Of a stretch of 64,000 nt of DNA, positions 38,059 to 48,500 are shown piece after piece; within the stretch, counting starts at the first letter, position 1, and each line of letters opens with the position of its first letter. Both the position numbers and the translations under genes were made by a program. The DNA lies in NCBI RefSeq assembly GCF_015206815.1, contig NZ_JADEXZ010000015.1, positions 29,089 through 93,088 on the forward strand. The letters are read 5' to 3'. This stretch comes from Fortiea sp. LEGE XX443 (GTDB lineage: Bacteria; Cyanobacteriota; Cyanobacteriia; Cyanobacteriales; Nostocaceae). The notes below the pieces were generated by a model that saw only the letters and a list, made by a program, of their open reading frames with translations, searched no databases and had not been told where the DNA came from.

Positions 38059-38475
38059 CTAAAGATACTTAGCACTGCTAGTTTGAGCATTGCTAATTAA
38101 CTGTGTTCGCTCGGAGTTTAATCTAGAAGCCAAGTTGAATTTTCCCCAAGCATGAGTCACTAGTTAGTTTTCCCATTTTTGCATCTGGAACTGAAGACGT
38201 TATAACATTATGAGCTTACAACCCGTCAACTTTGGGCTAGATGCAGGTTTGTAGTTCAAATGCTACTAATTGTACAGATTTCAGCGCAGATGCCTAACAG
38301 AGGTGTTAGCCCCCTTGGCTTCGGTAAACAATGATTGGGTAGTAGTAGCTTCCTGGCAAAAAAATCCCGGCGCTAGAAAGACATTAGCGCTGTATATAAT
38401 TTAGCAAACACCTTGCTTTTAAGGGAACAGGGGTGTGAGACTTTACGTTAACTTATGCTTCTTCATGCCAAACAC
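38059..38475. other. gap between coiled-coil gene and broken TA locus
   Basis: No gene is recognised. A GCGCTA/TAGCGC hairpin (38370-38375, 38385-38390) is the only structure seen. The right end is debris of a toxin gene. Confidence 0.4.
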
Positions 38476-38529
38476 TCAAAAATTCCACCTGATTTTGCAT
38501 ATCTTCGTGTAAACTAAACGCCAACTCAC
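38476..38529 (-). pseudogene. remnant of RelE/YoeB-type toxin gene
   Basis: A GTG overlaps the antitoxin stop and begins an 18-codon frame encoding VSWRLVYTKICKI, then a stop. The first nine residues match the opening of Txe/YoeB toxins (SWxLVYTK), and the overlap is the normal spacing of a Phd/YefM-YoeB operon. The rest of the toxin is missing. The alternate frame ends EFLSVWHEEA, which may be the remaining C-terminus. The toxin is not functional as read. Confidence 0.6.
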
Positions 38530-38771
38530 CAATCCAATTCCTCATCGCATTCTTGAATAGGAGTTGCTAGTCCTTTTTTGATAGATTCTCGCATTCCAGG
38601 AACAAATAACAGGTAGAGAGTTTCCTGAATTGCAGACCAATCTTTTTCTGACAGCAGAATAGCATTACCGCGATCGCTTTGAATAATTACAGGTTGACCT
38701 TGTTCTGCAACTTGATCGATTAACTGTTGCAAATGCTTTTGAGCTTCGTTGACGGGAAGCGAAGACATCAT
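38526..38771 (-). CDS. Phd/YefM family antitoxin
   Basis: An 81-residue antitoxin that binds DNA through its N-terminus and neutralises a toxin through its C-terminus. The Phd/YefM pattern is visible as LPVNEAQKHLQQLIDQVAEQGQPVIIQ and NAILLSEKDWSAIQETLYLL, with the toxin-binding acidic tail IQECDEELDW. The open frame extends to a TTG at 38789, but the ATG at 38771 fits the family start. Its partner appears broken just downstream, leaving an orphan antitoxin. Confidence 0.88.
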   Translation of the reverse strand: MMSSLPVNEAQKHLQQLIDQVAEQGQPVIIQSDRGNAILLSEKDWSAIQETLYLLFVPGMRESIKKGLATPIQECDEELDW

Positions 38772-38789
38772 GATGTTTTTGGCTGACAA

Positions 38790-39241
38790 TTACTTTATTT
38801 TATCTACAAACAGCGAGTGATAGCAGTTGATGGAACAGTTTTTGATTAGAGGCAGGGGGCAGGGAGCAGAGAGAAGAGGGGACTGTAGGTACAAACCGAA
38901 CTTCGTTCAGGCTCCCTTGCTCCCTTTCACCTTTGGTTAAAACCCCATCTCTTGTAGGTGGCTTTTCTCCCCTGCTTTTTTATGACAAGCAAATGCCAGG
39001 GTTTTTGGATACCCAGGAACACAGACAGGGACGCGAGCTGCTTTTCCAAAAGTCCGCTTGGTACTGTTGATTGAAGCCGGAATACATTTAATGGTAGATG
39101 CCTTGTATTGCGATCGCCTATTCACTACATTACAAGGCAACATAGAAGCATAAAAAAATATTGAGCGATCGCCACTCGCCTTCACATCACGTTATCATCG
39201 AGTATTGTGGCTTTTCCGTGCATGAATCCTTGCATCTATCT
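38790..39241. other. gap between antitoxin and mutS
   Basis: Both promoters, antitoxin and mutS, should lie here. An 82-codon minus-strand frame overlapping 38937-39185 has no family features and is not called. GAGCGATCGCC near 39163 is a HIP1-containing site. Confidence 0.4.
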
Positions 39242-41812
39242 ATGACTGCTTCTGACTCTGACAACCAGCCAACGGAACCAAATCAACCCCCTGCGCCTCA
39301 CGCTGATACGCGATTGGTAGACCGCAGTAAGCTGAGTAAGATGTATCAGCATTATGTGGAAACTAAAGATAAGTATCCTCATGCGCTGTTGCTGTATCGA
39401 GTGGGCGATTTTTTTGAAACTTTTTTCCAAGATGCTGTAACTGTCTCTAGGGAACTGGAATTAGTTCTCACCAGTAAACACGGCGGCGAAGTTGGACGGG
39501 TGGCGATGACTGGTGTCCCTCACCACGCTTGGGAACGCTACACTACCCTATTGGTGGAAAAAGGCTATGCAGTGGTGATTTGCGACCAAGTAGAAGATGC
39601 CTCTGAAGCTGTAGGTTTGGTGCGCCGAGAGGTGACCCGTATCCTCACCCCTGGTACTTTGTTAGAAGAGGGAATGCTGAAATCAAGCCGCAATAATTAT
39701 TTGGCGGCTGTGGTCATTGCTGGGAGTCATTGGGGTTTAGCTTATGCAGACATCTCAACTGGAGAATTTCTCACAACTCAAGACAGTGATTTAGAACACC
39801 TCACCCAAGAATTAATGCGTTTGCAACCTTCCGAGGTGCTATTTCCTACCAACGCCCCTGATTTAGGTGTGTTGCTGCGTCCAGGGGAAACTTCACCCCA
39901 TCTTCCTCAATGTTTACCACCATCATTTTGTTATAGTTTGCGATCGCAAGTACCCTTCACACAAGGGGAAGCTAGAAGTAAATTATTGCAGAAATTTAAG
40001 GTGCGATCGCTCGAAGGTTTGGGTTGTGACCATCTGCCTTTGGCTGTACGGGCAGCTGGTGGTCTTTTAGAATATGTGGAAGATACGCAAAAAGAAAACA
40101 CAGTCTCTCTGCAAAGGCTACGCACCTATACACTCACAGACTACCTAATCATTGACCACCAAACCCGCCGTAACTTAGAAATTACGCAAACAGTCCGTGA
40201 TGGTACTTTTCACGGTTCCCTGTTGTGGTCGTTAGATAGAACTAGCACAGCGATGGGTAGTCGGGCTTTGCGGCGTTGGTTATTGCAACCGCTACTCGAT
40301 AGTAAAGGCATTTGGGCGCGACAAGATACAATTCAAGAGTTAAAAGAAAATACACCTCTGCGTCAGGATTTGCGCTACCTATTACGGCAAATCTACGATT
40401 TAGAAAGATTGACAGGACGAGCGAGTTCTGGTACTGCTAATGCTAGAGATTTAATCGCTTTGGCCGATTCTCTCTCACGTCTACCAGAATTAGCCCACGT
40501 CGTAGCTGATGCTAGTTCTCCTTACCTGAAAGCTTTGCAGAAAGTACCACCTGTATTAGAAGAATTGGCACAAAAAATTCAAGTTCACGTCGTCGAAGCA
40601 CCACCTTTACATTTAAAAGAAGGCGGATTAATTCGTCCAGGTGTTAATGTTTTGTTAGATGAAAAAAAGGCGACTGTAGAAGCAGATCATCAATGGATTG
40701 CTAATCTAGAAGTAGATGAACGGGCGAAAACAGGAATTCCAACTTTAAAAGTAGGATTTAATGAAACCTTTGGTTACTATATCAGCATTTCTCGTACCAA
40801 AGCCGACCAAGTACCGGCAAATTACATCCGCAAACAAACTCTGAAGAATGAGGAACGTTATATCACCCCTGAACTGAAGGAACGAGAGGCGCGAATTCTC
40901 AGCGCCAGGGATGATTTACACAAGTTGGAATATGAAATTTTTGTGGCGTTGCGGGAAGAAGTCGGAGAACAAGCGGAGGCGATTCGCCAACTTTCTCGCG
41001 CTGTCGCCGCGGCGGATGTGTTGTGTGGTTTAGCTGAGTTGGCGGTACAACAAGGTTACTGTCGTCCTGAAATGATATCAGGAAGAGAGATAGGAATTGT
41101 TGCTGGCCGTCACCCAGTGGTGGAACAGTCTTTACCTGCGGGTTTCTTCGTCCCAAATTCAACTCAGCTAGGGAGTAGTGAAGAAAGTTCTCCACTCCCT
41201 GATTTAGTCATTCTTACAGGGCCAAATGCTAGTGGCAAAAGTTGTTATCTGCGTCAAGTGGGTTTAATTCAGTTAATGGCGCAAATTGGCAGTTTTGTCC
41301 CGGCTAAGTCTGCAAAGTTGGGAGTATGCGATCGCATTTTTACCCGTGTCGGGGCGGTAGATGATTTGGCAACTGGTCAATCTACCTTTATGGTGGAGAT
41401 GAATGAAACCGCAAATATCCTCAATCATGCCACATCTCGGTCGTTAGTATTATTAGATGAAATTGGGCGCGGGACGGCAACATTTGATGGTCTTTCCATT
41501 GCTTGGGCGGTAGCAGAATATTTAGCAATAGAGATTCGTTCGCGGACAATTTTTGCTACTCATTACCACGAATTGAACGAGTTGGCAAGCATGTTACCCA
41601 ATGTCGCCAATTATCAAGTGACGGTAAAAGAATTACCCGACCAAATTATCTTTCTGCACCAAGTCCAACCGGGTGGTGCTGATAAATCCTACGGCATTGA
41701 AGCGGGAAGGTTGGCTGGCTTACCAACAGTGGTAATTCAACGGGCGAAACAAGTCATGGGTCAAATTGAAAAACACAGTAAGATTGCGATCGGGCTAAAA
41801 AATTTAACATGA
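39242..41812 (+). CDS. mutS: DNA mismatch repair protein MutS
   Basis: An 856-residue mismatch recognition ATPase. The N-terminal mismatch-reading domain has the Phe-x-Glu wedge region in [13 protein letters not shown]. The C-terminal ATPase has Walker [16 protein letters not shown], the STFMVEM motif and Walker [12 protein letters not shown]. The open frame begins at a TTG at 39161, but the ATG at 39242 ([10 protein letters not shown]) is the likely start, 27 residues later. No mutL is nearby. An AT-rich palindrome with a T-run follows. Confidence 0.96.
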   Translation: MTASDSDNQPTEPNQPPAPHADTRLVDRSKLSKMYQHYVETKDKYPHALLLYRVGDFFETFFQDAVTVSRELELVLTSKHGGEVGRVAMTGVPHHAWERYTTLLVEKGYAVVICDQVEDASEAVGLVRREVTRILTPGTLLEEGMLKSSRNNYLAAVVIAGSHWGLAYADISTGEFLTTQDSDLEHLTQELMRLQPSEVLFPTNAPDLGVLLRPGETSPHLPQCLPPSFCYSLRSQVPFTQGEARSKLLQKFKVRSLEGLGCDHLPLAVRAAGGLLEYVEDTQKENTVSLQRLRTYTLTDYLIIDHQTRRNLEITQTVRDGTFHGSLLWSLDRTSTAMGSRALRRWLLQPLLDSKGIWARQDTIQELKENTPLRQDLRYLLRQIYDLERLTGRASSGTANARDLIALADSLSRLPELAHVVADASSPYLKALQKVPPVLEELAQKIQVHVVEAPPLHLKEGGLIRPGVNVLLDEKKATVEADHQWIANLEVDERAKTGIPTLKVGFNETFGYYISISRTKADQVPANYIRKQTLKNEERYITPELKEREARILSARDDLHKLEYEIFVALREEVGEQAEAIRQLSRAVAAADVLCGLAELAVQQGYCRPEMISGREIGIVAGRHPVVEQSLPAGFFVPNSTQLGSSEESSPLPDLVILTGPNASGKSCYLRQVGLIQLMAQIGSFVPAKSAKLGVCDRIFTRVGAVDDLATGQSTFMVEMNETANILNHATSRSLVLLDEIGRGTATFDGLSIAWAVAEYLAIEIRSRTIFATHYHELNELASMLPNVANYQVTVKELPDQIIFLHQVQPGGADKSYGIEAGRLAGLPTVVIQRAKQVMGQIEKHSKIAIGLKNLT

Positions 41813-41937
41813 GTCTTTAATAGAGACGCATCAACGAGAAAGGGTGAGCCAAATTTTCTCGACTTACACTTCAGTTTTAATTATGTAAAACTAAATAAGC
41901 ATAGTTTAGTGATTTTTTCAACTACCATTTGAAGTAA

Positions 41938-41996
41938 AGTAAATAATACATAATATATATTTTATATTATGTATTATTTATTACTTTATATTTTTT
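41938..41996 (+). terminator. AT-rich 18-bp palindrome followed by T-run
   Basis: AAATAATACATAATATA and its exact complement form arms of at least 17 bases around a TATTT loop. The stem can be extended through AAAGT/ACTTT with a small bulge, and it is followed by TATTTTTTTT. It lies about 125 bases after mutS and is a plausible intrinsic terminator or the end of a degraded repeat. Confidence 0.6.
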
Positions 41997-42236
41997 TTAA
42001 ATTTGTATCTACCATTGGGAGGAAAAGCTTGTGAATATTCAGTTTCTTTATATTTATTTTACAAATGCTTAGAAAAACTATTTTTATTACAATATTTTAT
42101 GTGATGGATACATGACAATTTAGTATTTTTACTTAAAAAATAAGTATTTTTTGACGTAAGCAATTTGCTTTTATTAAGGATAAAAGTTTTCTAACAGTTT
42201 AGGAAAAATCAGTTACATAACTTGTTTGTGTTAGTC

Positions 42237-42339
42237 ATACCAATTTAAAAAGAATGTAACATCTAAATAGAAATTACCCGCAACCTCAACCTTGACAAGG
42301 GCGGTGATTATCTGTGACAAACATTTTTTAATTGGTATT
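42237..42339. mobile_element. 103-bp MITE-like inverted-repeat element
   Basis: The left end ATACCAATTTAAAAA and right end TTTTTTAATTGGTAT pair over 14 of 15 positions. The interior holds ACCCGCAACCTCAACC and AAGGGCGGTGATTATC. There is no coding capacity. The design fits a small non-autonomous element. Confidence 0.6.
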
Positions 42340-42590
42340 AAACCTAAAAATCTTCAGCCAAAATTTACAATCACTTAGATCAAAAAGTATTATTTTTAAC
42401 AATGTATATATAAAATTTAATTTCACTTCATAATTACACAAAAATACAGTTATCTTTTTCCTGAAAATATTAAAAAATGATAAATACGGTTGGGTCTTAA
42501 GTCTAAATTTTGGCTAAATACAGTCTCAAGTAAAGTTAAACATAAGTAGTAGTGCAAAAATATTTATATATTTTGAAAACTTCAAACCCT

Positions 42591-42620
42591 TGTCATTGCG
42601 AGGAACGAAGCAATCGCAAC
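42591..42620. repeat. dispersed GTCATTGCGAGG-type repeat
   Basis: The sequence TGTCATTGCGAGGAACGAAG followed by CAATCGCAA matches a repeat seen in many bacterial genomes. It lies in the non-coding gap upstream of the terpene synthase. Confidence 0.55.
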
Positions 42621-43099
42621 ATATATTTAATTTTGCTTAACCACTTAGTGGCTTTAGACAAAAAAGAAAGCTTTAGACTGTATAAAAATCAGCGTAAGTG
42701 TCATAAGTGCTGTTCATTAAAGTTTTCACAATACCATAGCAACCTTATTTGATTGGTAAAAAATTTCATTTTGCCTATCATTCATCGTTGGTTATTTGTC
42801 ACGAATGATTTAGGGCTGTTATACGATATACACCATCATATAAGATGAGGTTCAAACTCTGCATGACATTTGTATTAGGTATGCAGACATAAAAACATAT
42901 CATCAAAATGTGGTGCTGTTGTTTTGTAACTCTTCTTTTATGCCTAAAAGGTAGACAAAGCATTGGTAAGAATTCAAATATCTACTTTTTGTCTGAGACA
43001 TCAATTACTTTAGCTATTGCTATTTAAGGTGTCAATCCTAAAATTAGCAACTAGCAATGATTTCACCATTTTAGCATCTCTTAAAACTACTGAGGATTT

Positions 43100-44065
43100 A
43101 TGCAAAAGTTAATTTTGCCTGATTTATACTGCCCATTTCCATCCCAAATCAATAAATATGTTGATTCGCTAGAAGAATCTGCAATAGAATGGGTTTTTCG
43201 TTTCAATCTTATGACAGATGATTTAACTTATCAGCGCTTCTTAAAAGCCAAATTTTATATGTTAGTTGCACTTGTCTACCCTTACTGCCAACTAGAAGAA
43301 CTAAAAGTTGCTAATGACTGGATGAGTTGGGTATTTATTTGGGATGACCAATGCGATATGTTACATTTAAAGCCTGAAGTGCTAACTATCTTTCATCAAA
43401 GATTTATTCAGATATTAAACGGTGCAGAACTTACAAGTCAGGATATACCTTTTAGTCACGCCTTAAGTGATATAAGACAAAGAATGCTTCAATTAGACAA
43501 TAAAAATTTATTCAATTACTTCATTCATACCTTTGAAGACTACTTTGATGGTTGTGAGCAAGAAGCAAATATTAGTATACAGAAAATCACGCCAAATGTC
43601 GAGACTTATATGAATATACGTAGGTCAACTATAGGAGTGGAAACTTCCCTTGCATTAACCGAATTTTGTGACAAATTAAATATTTCAGATTTTTTAAGAA
43701 ACCACGAAATCTTAAAAAAACTAAAACGGATGACAACTAATATTATTTGCTGGTCTAATGATATATTTTCATTTCCAAAAGAAGTTGCAATTGGCCATGT
43801 TCATAATCTAGTGTTGATATTACATTACCAACAAAAAATTTCTTTGAGTGCAGCAGTTGATATTGTTGTTGAAATGCACAATAAAGAGGTCAGAAATATG
43901 ATTGAATTGGAAGCCTCTATTCCATCTTTAGGAGAGGATTTAGACACTAAAGTCGCAAAATATGTATTAGGACTACATGCTTGGATAAATGGTCATCTTG
44001 AATGGTATTCTTACTCTGGTCGATATCAAATTAGAGAAAATATAAGTCTAGCTAAAGTAAGCTAG
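43100..44065 (+). CDS. class I sesquiterpene synthase, germacrene/selinene synthase-like
   Basis: A 321-residue bacterial terpene cyclase that ionises farnesyl diphosphate. The metal motifs are clear: D82-D-Q-C-D86 (DDxxD) and N220-D-I-F-S224-FPK-E228 (NSE triad). The R174-R175 pair and the C-terminal GRY complete the diphosphate site. A TGAGGATTT ribosome site precedes the ATG. Immediate linkage to a CYP110-like P450 and a giant kinase is the arrangement described for the Nostoc NS1 and NP1 sesquiterpene synthases. The product (germacrene A, selinene or other) cannot be read from sequence. Confidence 0.9.
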   Translation: MQKLILPDLYCPFPSQINKYVDSLEESAIEWVFRFNLMTDDLTYQRFLKAKFYMLVALVYPYCQLEELKVANDWMSWVFIWDDQCDMLHLKPEVLTIFHQRFIQILNGAELTSQDIPFSHALSDIRQRMLQLDNKNLFNYFIHTFEDYFDGCEQEANISIQKITPNVETYMNIRRSTIGVETSLALTEFCDKLNISDFLRNHEILKKLKRMTTNIICWSNDIFSFPKEVAIGHVHNLVLILHYQQKISLSAAVDIVVEMHNKEVRNMIELEASIPSLGEDLDTKVAKYVLGLHAWINGHLEWYSYSGRYQIRENISLAKVS

Positions 44066-44191
44066 ATGTTAAGTTCATCAGCATATTTTAAATAAGGAAT
44101 ACAACTGTTTACTTCTAAGGAATTTTTGGAGCAATTTAGTTTTGCTCGACACTCAAAGAGTATCAATAGAATTTTGGAGTGATCAACTCAG

Positions 44192-45586
44192 ATGCAACTA
44201 CCTAATCCACTGAAAACCCTTCCTTTTATACAAAAGCTTCATTGGGTTGCTGATCCTGTAGGATATATGCAAAAAGCATCTCAGCAATATCCCGATATTT
44301 TTACTGGCAGCATGGTTGGTTTTGGAGATACTGTGGTATTTGTCAACCATCCCCAAGGAATCCAAGAGATTTTAACCAACGATAGAAAACAATTTACAGC
44401 GCCTGGCAGGTTTAACAGAATAGGAGAACCAATCGTTGGTAATTCTTCTATCGCTATGCTTGATGACAGCTTTCACAAAAAACGAAGACAACTTTTAATG
44501 CCTCCCTTTCATGGAGAGCGAATGCGAGCTTACGGTCAGATCATCTGTAATTTGACTGAAAAAGTGTTTAGTCAATTACCAGTAGAACAACCCTTTTTAG
44601 CTTGTGTTGCTATGCAGGATATTGCTCTACAAGTAATACTACAAACTATTTTTGGCTTGTATGAAGGTGACCGTTATCAGCAAATCAAGCATTTGTTAGC
44701 TTCGCTTCTAGATGTCTTTAGTTCACCACTCACCTCTAGCTTTCTCATGTTCCCTTTTCTGCAAAAAGATTTAGGTGCTTGGAGTATTTGGGGAAGATTT
44801 TTGCGGCTGCGACAACAAATTGATGAATTACTTTATGCTGAAATCAACGAACGTCGGCAAAAATTCGATCCAGATCGAATTGATATTCTCTCTTTGCTAA
44901 TGTCTGCAAGAGATGAAGAAGGTAAAGTAATGACAAATCAGGAGTTGCGTGATGAATTAATACTTATGATGTTTTCTGCAAAAGAAACCACAGCAATTTC
45001 TATGGCTTGGGTATTGTACTGGACTCACTACAAGCCAGAAGTCCTTAAAAAACTGCTAGAAGAATTTGATACTCTTGGTGATTCGCCAGATCCCATGAGT
45101 ATTTTCCGATTGCCTTATCTCACAGCTGTCTGTAATGAAAGTCTGCGAATTCATCCCTTTTTGATATTGACTTTGCCTAGAGTAGTGCAAGAACCTGCAA
45201 GACTACTAGGATATCTGTTAGAGCCTGGTACTGTTGTAGCTGGCTGTATTTATCTTACTCATCACCGTGAAGATTTATATCCAGAACCTAACCAATTTAA
45301 GCCAGAACGCTTTCTCGAAAGACAATTTTCTACCTATGAATTTTTACCTTTTGGTGGTGGTTCCCGTCGCTGTATTGGTGAGGCTTTGGCTTTGTTTGAA
45401 ATGAAGCTAGTAATAGCAACAGTCGTATCACGCTATCAACTTGCTTTGGTGAATCGTGAACCAGAGCGACTTCATCGGCGAGGTTTTGGTATTGGGCCTA
45501 CTAGTGGAATCAAGATGTTAATTCATGGGCAACGTAAACCTCATAAATCTTTAGTAAGTGCAGCGACTGTACCTGCCATAACCTAG
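44192..45586 (+). CDS. cytochrome P450, CYP110-like
   Basis: A 464-residue P450 expected to oxidise the terpene made by the upstream enzyme. The haem loop FLPFGGGSRRCIGEAL has its cysteine at C394. The ExxR motif is ESLRIHP. The I-helix reads FSAKETTAIS, with the Glu-Thr pair but no Gly of the usual A/G-G-x-D/E-T motif. It lacks a membrane anchor. It follows the terpene synthase by 126 bases and probably shares its transcript. CYP110 membership is judged from neighbourhood and general sequence. Confidence 0.9.
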   Translation: MQLPNPLKTLPFIQKLHWVADPVGYMQKASQQYPDIFTGSMVGFGDTVVFVNHPQGIQEILTNDRKQFTAPGRFNRIGEPIVGNSSIAMLDDSFHKKRRQLLMPPFHGERMRAYGQIICNLTEKVFSQLPVEQPFLACVAMQDIALQVILQTIFGLYEGDRYQQIKHLLASLLDVFSSPLTSSFLMFPFLQKDLGAWSIWGRFLRLRQQIDELLYAEINERRQKFDPDRIDILSLLMSARDEEGKVMTNQELRDELILMMFSAKETTAISMAWVLYWTHYKPEVLKKLLEEFDTLGDSPDPMSIFRLPYLTAVCNESLRIHPFLILTLPRVVQEPARLLGYLLEPGTVVAGCIYLTHHREDLYPEPNQFKPERFLERQFSTYEFLPFGGGSRRCIGEALALFEMKLVIATVVSRYQLALVNREPERLHRRGFGIGPTSGIKMLIHGQRKPHKSLVSAATVPAIT

Positions 45587-45591
45587 CTATC

Positions 45592-48500
45592 TCACTGCTG
45601 GATTGGTATTTCAATCACAAACTCAGTACCTTTTCCGGGAGTAGAATCACAGGTTAACTGACCCTTGTGTTTGTCTACAACCACCTGATAACTAATAGAT
45701 AATCCCAACCCAGTACCACTACCCACTGGTTTAGTAGTAAAAAATGGGTCAAAGATTTTCTTCCTAACTGCTTCTGTCATTCCAGAACCATTATCAGCAA
45801 TACGAATCCGCAGAGTATTTGAGTTTGCGAGTTCAGTACAAATACAAATCTGTGGTTTAGTTAATAGTTCAGCGTTGTTAACTGTTGACTCATCCAACGC
45901 ATCGATCGCATTACTCAAAATATTCATAAATACCTGATTTAGTTGACCAGCATAACAACTAATTTCAGGTATTTTTACATATTTTTTGATAACTTCTATT
46001 TCGGGGCGGTCGCTCTTTTCCTTCAATCGGTGCTGCAAAATCATCAAGGTGTTATCAATACCTTCATAAATATCAACAGCTTTCATTTCTGACTCATCCA
46101 GGCGGGAAAAGTTACGTAAACCCAAAACTATATTCCGAATTCGGGAACTTCCAACCCTCATTGAATCGAGAATCTTAGGCAAATCTTCTGCTAAGAAATC
46201 TACATCAATTTTTGCGGCTTTTTCCTGAACTAAATCCGAAACATTAGCGCATTCATGCCGATAAATAGCAAGTAAATCCAGCAAATCTTCTACATATTCA
46301 CTAGCATGAGCAATATTGCCATGAATAAAGTTAATTGGGTTATTAATTTCATGAGCAATTCCCGCCACCATTTGGCCCAAAGAAGACATTTTTTCGCTTT
46401 GAACTAATTGGATTTGTGTGTGTTGCAGTTCTTGGAGAGCTTGTTGCAAATGTTGATTTTTGTTGTGCAGTTCTTGTGTTCTAGCTTCTACTTTTTCTTC
46501 TAATCTATGGCTGTATTCCTCCAAGTTTTGATTAGCTTTTGCCAAATTTTCGTAGAGTATGGCATTTTCTAGGGAAATTGCTGCTTGAGTAGTGAGGAGT
46601 TTGATGACTTCGACGCGATCGCGGGTAAATGCTCCCGTAGTAAGATTATTTTCGAGGTATAGAATCCCTAGCAATTTACCTTGGTTAATAATTGGAATAC
46701 ACAAAAGGCTCTTAGGCTGCTCACGAATAATGTAGCGATCGCCTGCTAAGAAAGCAACGGCCTTAGCATCATCAACTACAAATACTTCTCCAGTACGTTT
46801 AACATGTTTCATCAACGTAATGGGAACATCGTAACTCGATTCCACATGAATTGATGGGAACTGTGTAGAAATTGGGTCAAAATTTGCGCTAGAACTGACC
46901 GCAGTTACTTTTAATTCTAAGTTATTACCCTCACTCAAAATCAAAGCAGATTTAGAAGCTCCGGCATTTTCCATCACAACTTGCATTAATTTAGCAAGCA
47001 GTTCCTCCATGTCAATTTCTCCAGAAAGCGCTTGAGAGGCTTTGATCACAACTGCTAAATCTAGCGCGTCAGAAATGCTTGTTTTAGAACTGATAAGTGT
47101 TTGGTAACTACATTGGTTTGATAGGGATTGATGAGTAGAAACAGTGATTTTTTCAGATGATTGGAGGCTAAGTTTTTCGTGCTGAAGTATTGGCATTAGT
47201 AATTGGGGATAGTGCTTGGCCAAATCATCTACTTTGGCTTTGGCTCCCCAGCGAACGTAGCAATAATAAGCATCGGTGAGATATGTTTGAGCAATTTTAT
47301 TTTTGCCCCATTCAAGATAGAATCTAGCAGCTAGTTCATTAGCCAGAGCTTCTTCATTAATGTACTCGTTTTCTTTAGCAAGGGAAATGGCGCGATCGTA
47401 AGATTCTATTGCTTCCAAATATTGACTTGTAACCCGATACTTTTCAGCCTCCACCAAATAAAATTTATGCAAATAATTCATCGGAGCATGATCCGCCCAT
47501 TTCTGCATCTTTTCCTGATTGATTTGCACTTTGTCCAAAATGTGTTTTTGCTCAGAATCAATTGCATCGGCATATACAGCAATTTGTGCCAGAGAATCAT
47601 AAAAATGGAAAAGAGGAAACACTAAATTTCCTACTCCACTATCTAAATAAATTTCTGCCAATTTTGAATTTTCAATTGCCTGAGGAAAATCTCGAAATAG
47701 GTAGCAGAGATATAGTTTATTGAAGTATAGATATATAAGACCTACTCCATCTTGAGCTTGCTGGTGAATCGGTAACATTTCTTCTTCATTGTATGCTTCA
47801 CCGATTAAATTACTTGATTTTTCTGTAGCTTCTTGTAGCAAATTCAAAACACTTTGATGATAAATATTATGCCAGTTAAATATTATTTCTTGCTTAATTT
47901 GAGAGATGGCATTGCTATAGCTTGCCATCTCAGATGCTAATCCTGCCAGTTCTCTGCCAATGAAATACGAAGAATACGAATGACTGTAAAGACAGTAGCC
48001 AGCAAATTCTAAGTCTCCTGTCTGCAATCCGGTAGAGTAACCTTCTAGTAAAGGATTTACTATATCTTTAGTATGTTTTTTCCAGTGAGCTATAGTAGCA
48101 TAAAATATTTGTATTACCTTAGCTTTCAATTCTTCAGCATTGAACTTATCCGTTAGATTGACAGCTAGATCGCCAAACTCATAGCCAGACTTAATATCTC
48201 CCATAATTCCACTTAGCATTAATCCGTAAAGGACATAAGCGTAAGCAGATAAAATAGCATTACCATATTTGAGGGATAATTCTATTTGTTTCATAACAAT
48301 CAGTGGAAAAAGTTGAGGATATGCTTGATAGACCCAACTAGACACACCCGATAAAATACGCATCACTGACGAAGGTTGGGCTGCCGTCATTTCTGGTAGA
48401 TTAACTAAATCTTCAATACATTTTCCACTTAAATTTGATGTGATTTCTGCCATTACCATCTGAATATCAGATTGGCTAGGATTTTCAGGAAACTCTACAC

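Larger units (their letters stand above)
41997..43099. other. long AT-rich non-coding gap before the terpene cluster
   Basis: About 1.1 kb without a convincing gene. It holds a MITE-like inverted-repeat element (42237-42339) and a dispersed GTCATTGCGAGGAACGAAGC repeat (42592-42611). A 66-codon frame across the second repeat is not a credible gene. The last 100 bases before 43100 probably hold the terpene synthase promoter. Confidence 0.5.

Noticed and set aside
38937..39185. 82-codon minus-strand frame upstream of mutS
   Set aside because: No family features, and it overlaps the probable mutS promoter.
42552..42752. 66-codon frame in the gap before the terpene synthase
   Set aside because: It is mostly a translated GTCATTGCGAGG dispersed repeat with no ribosome site.
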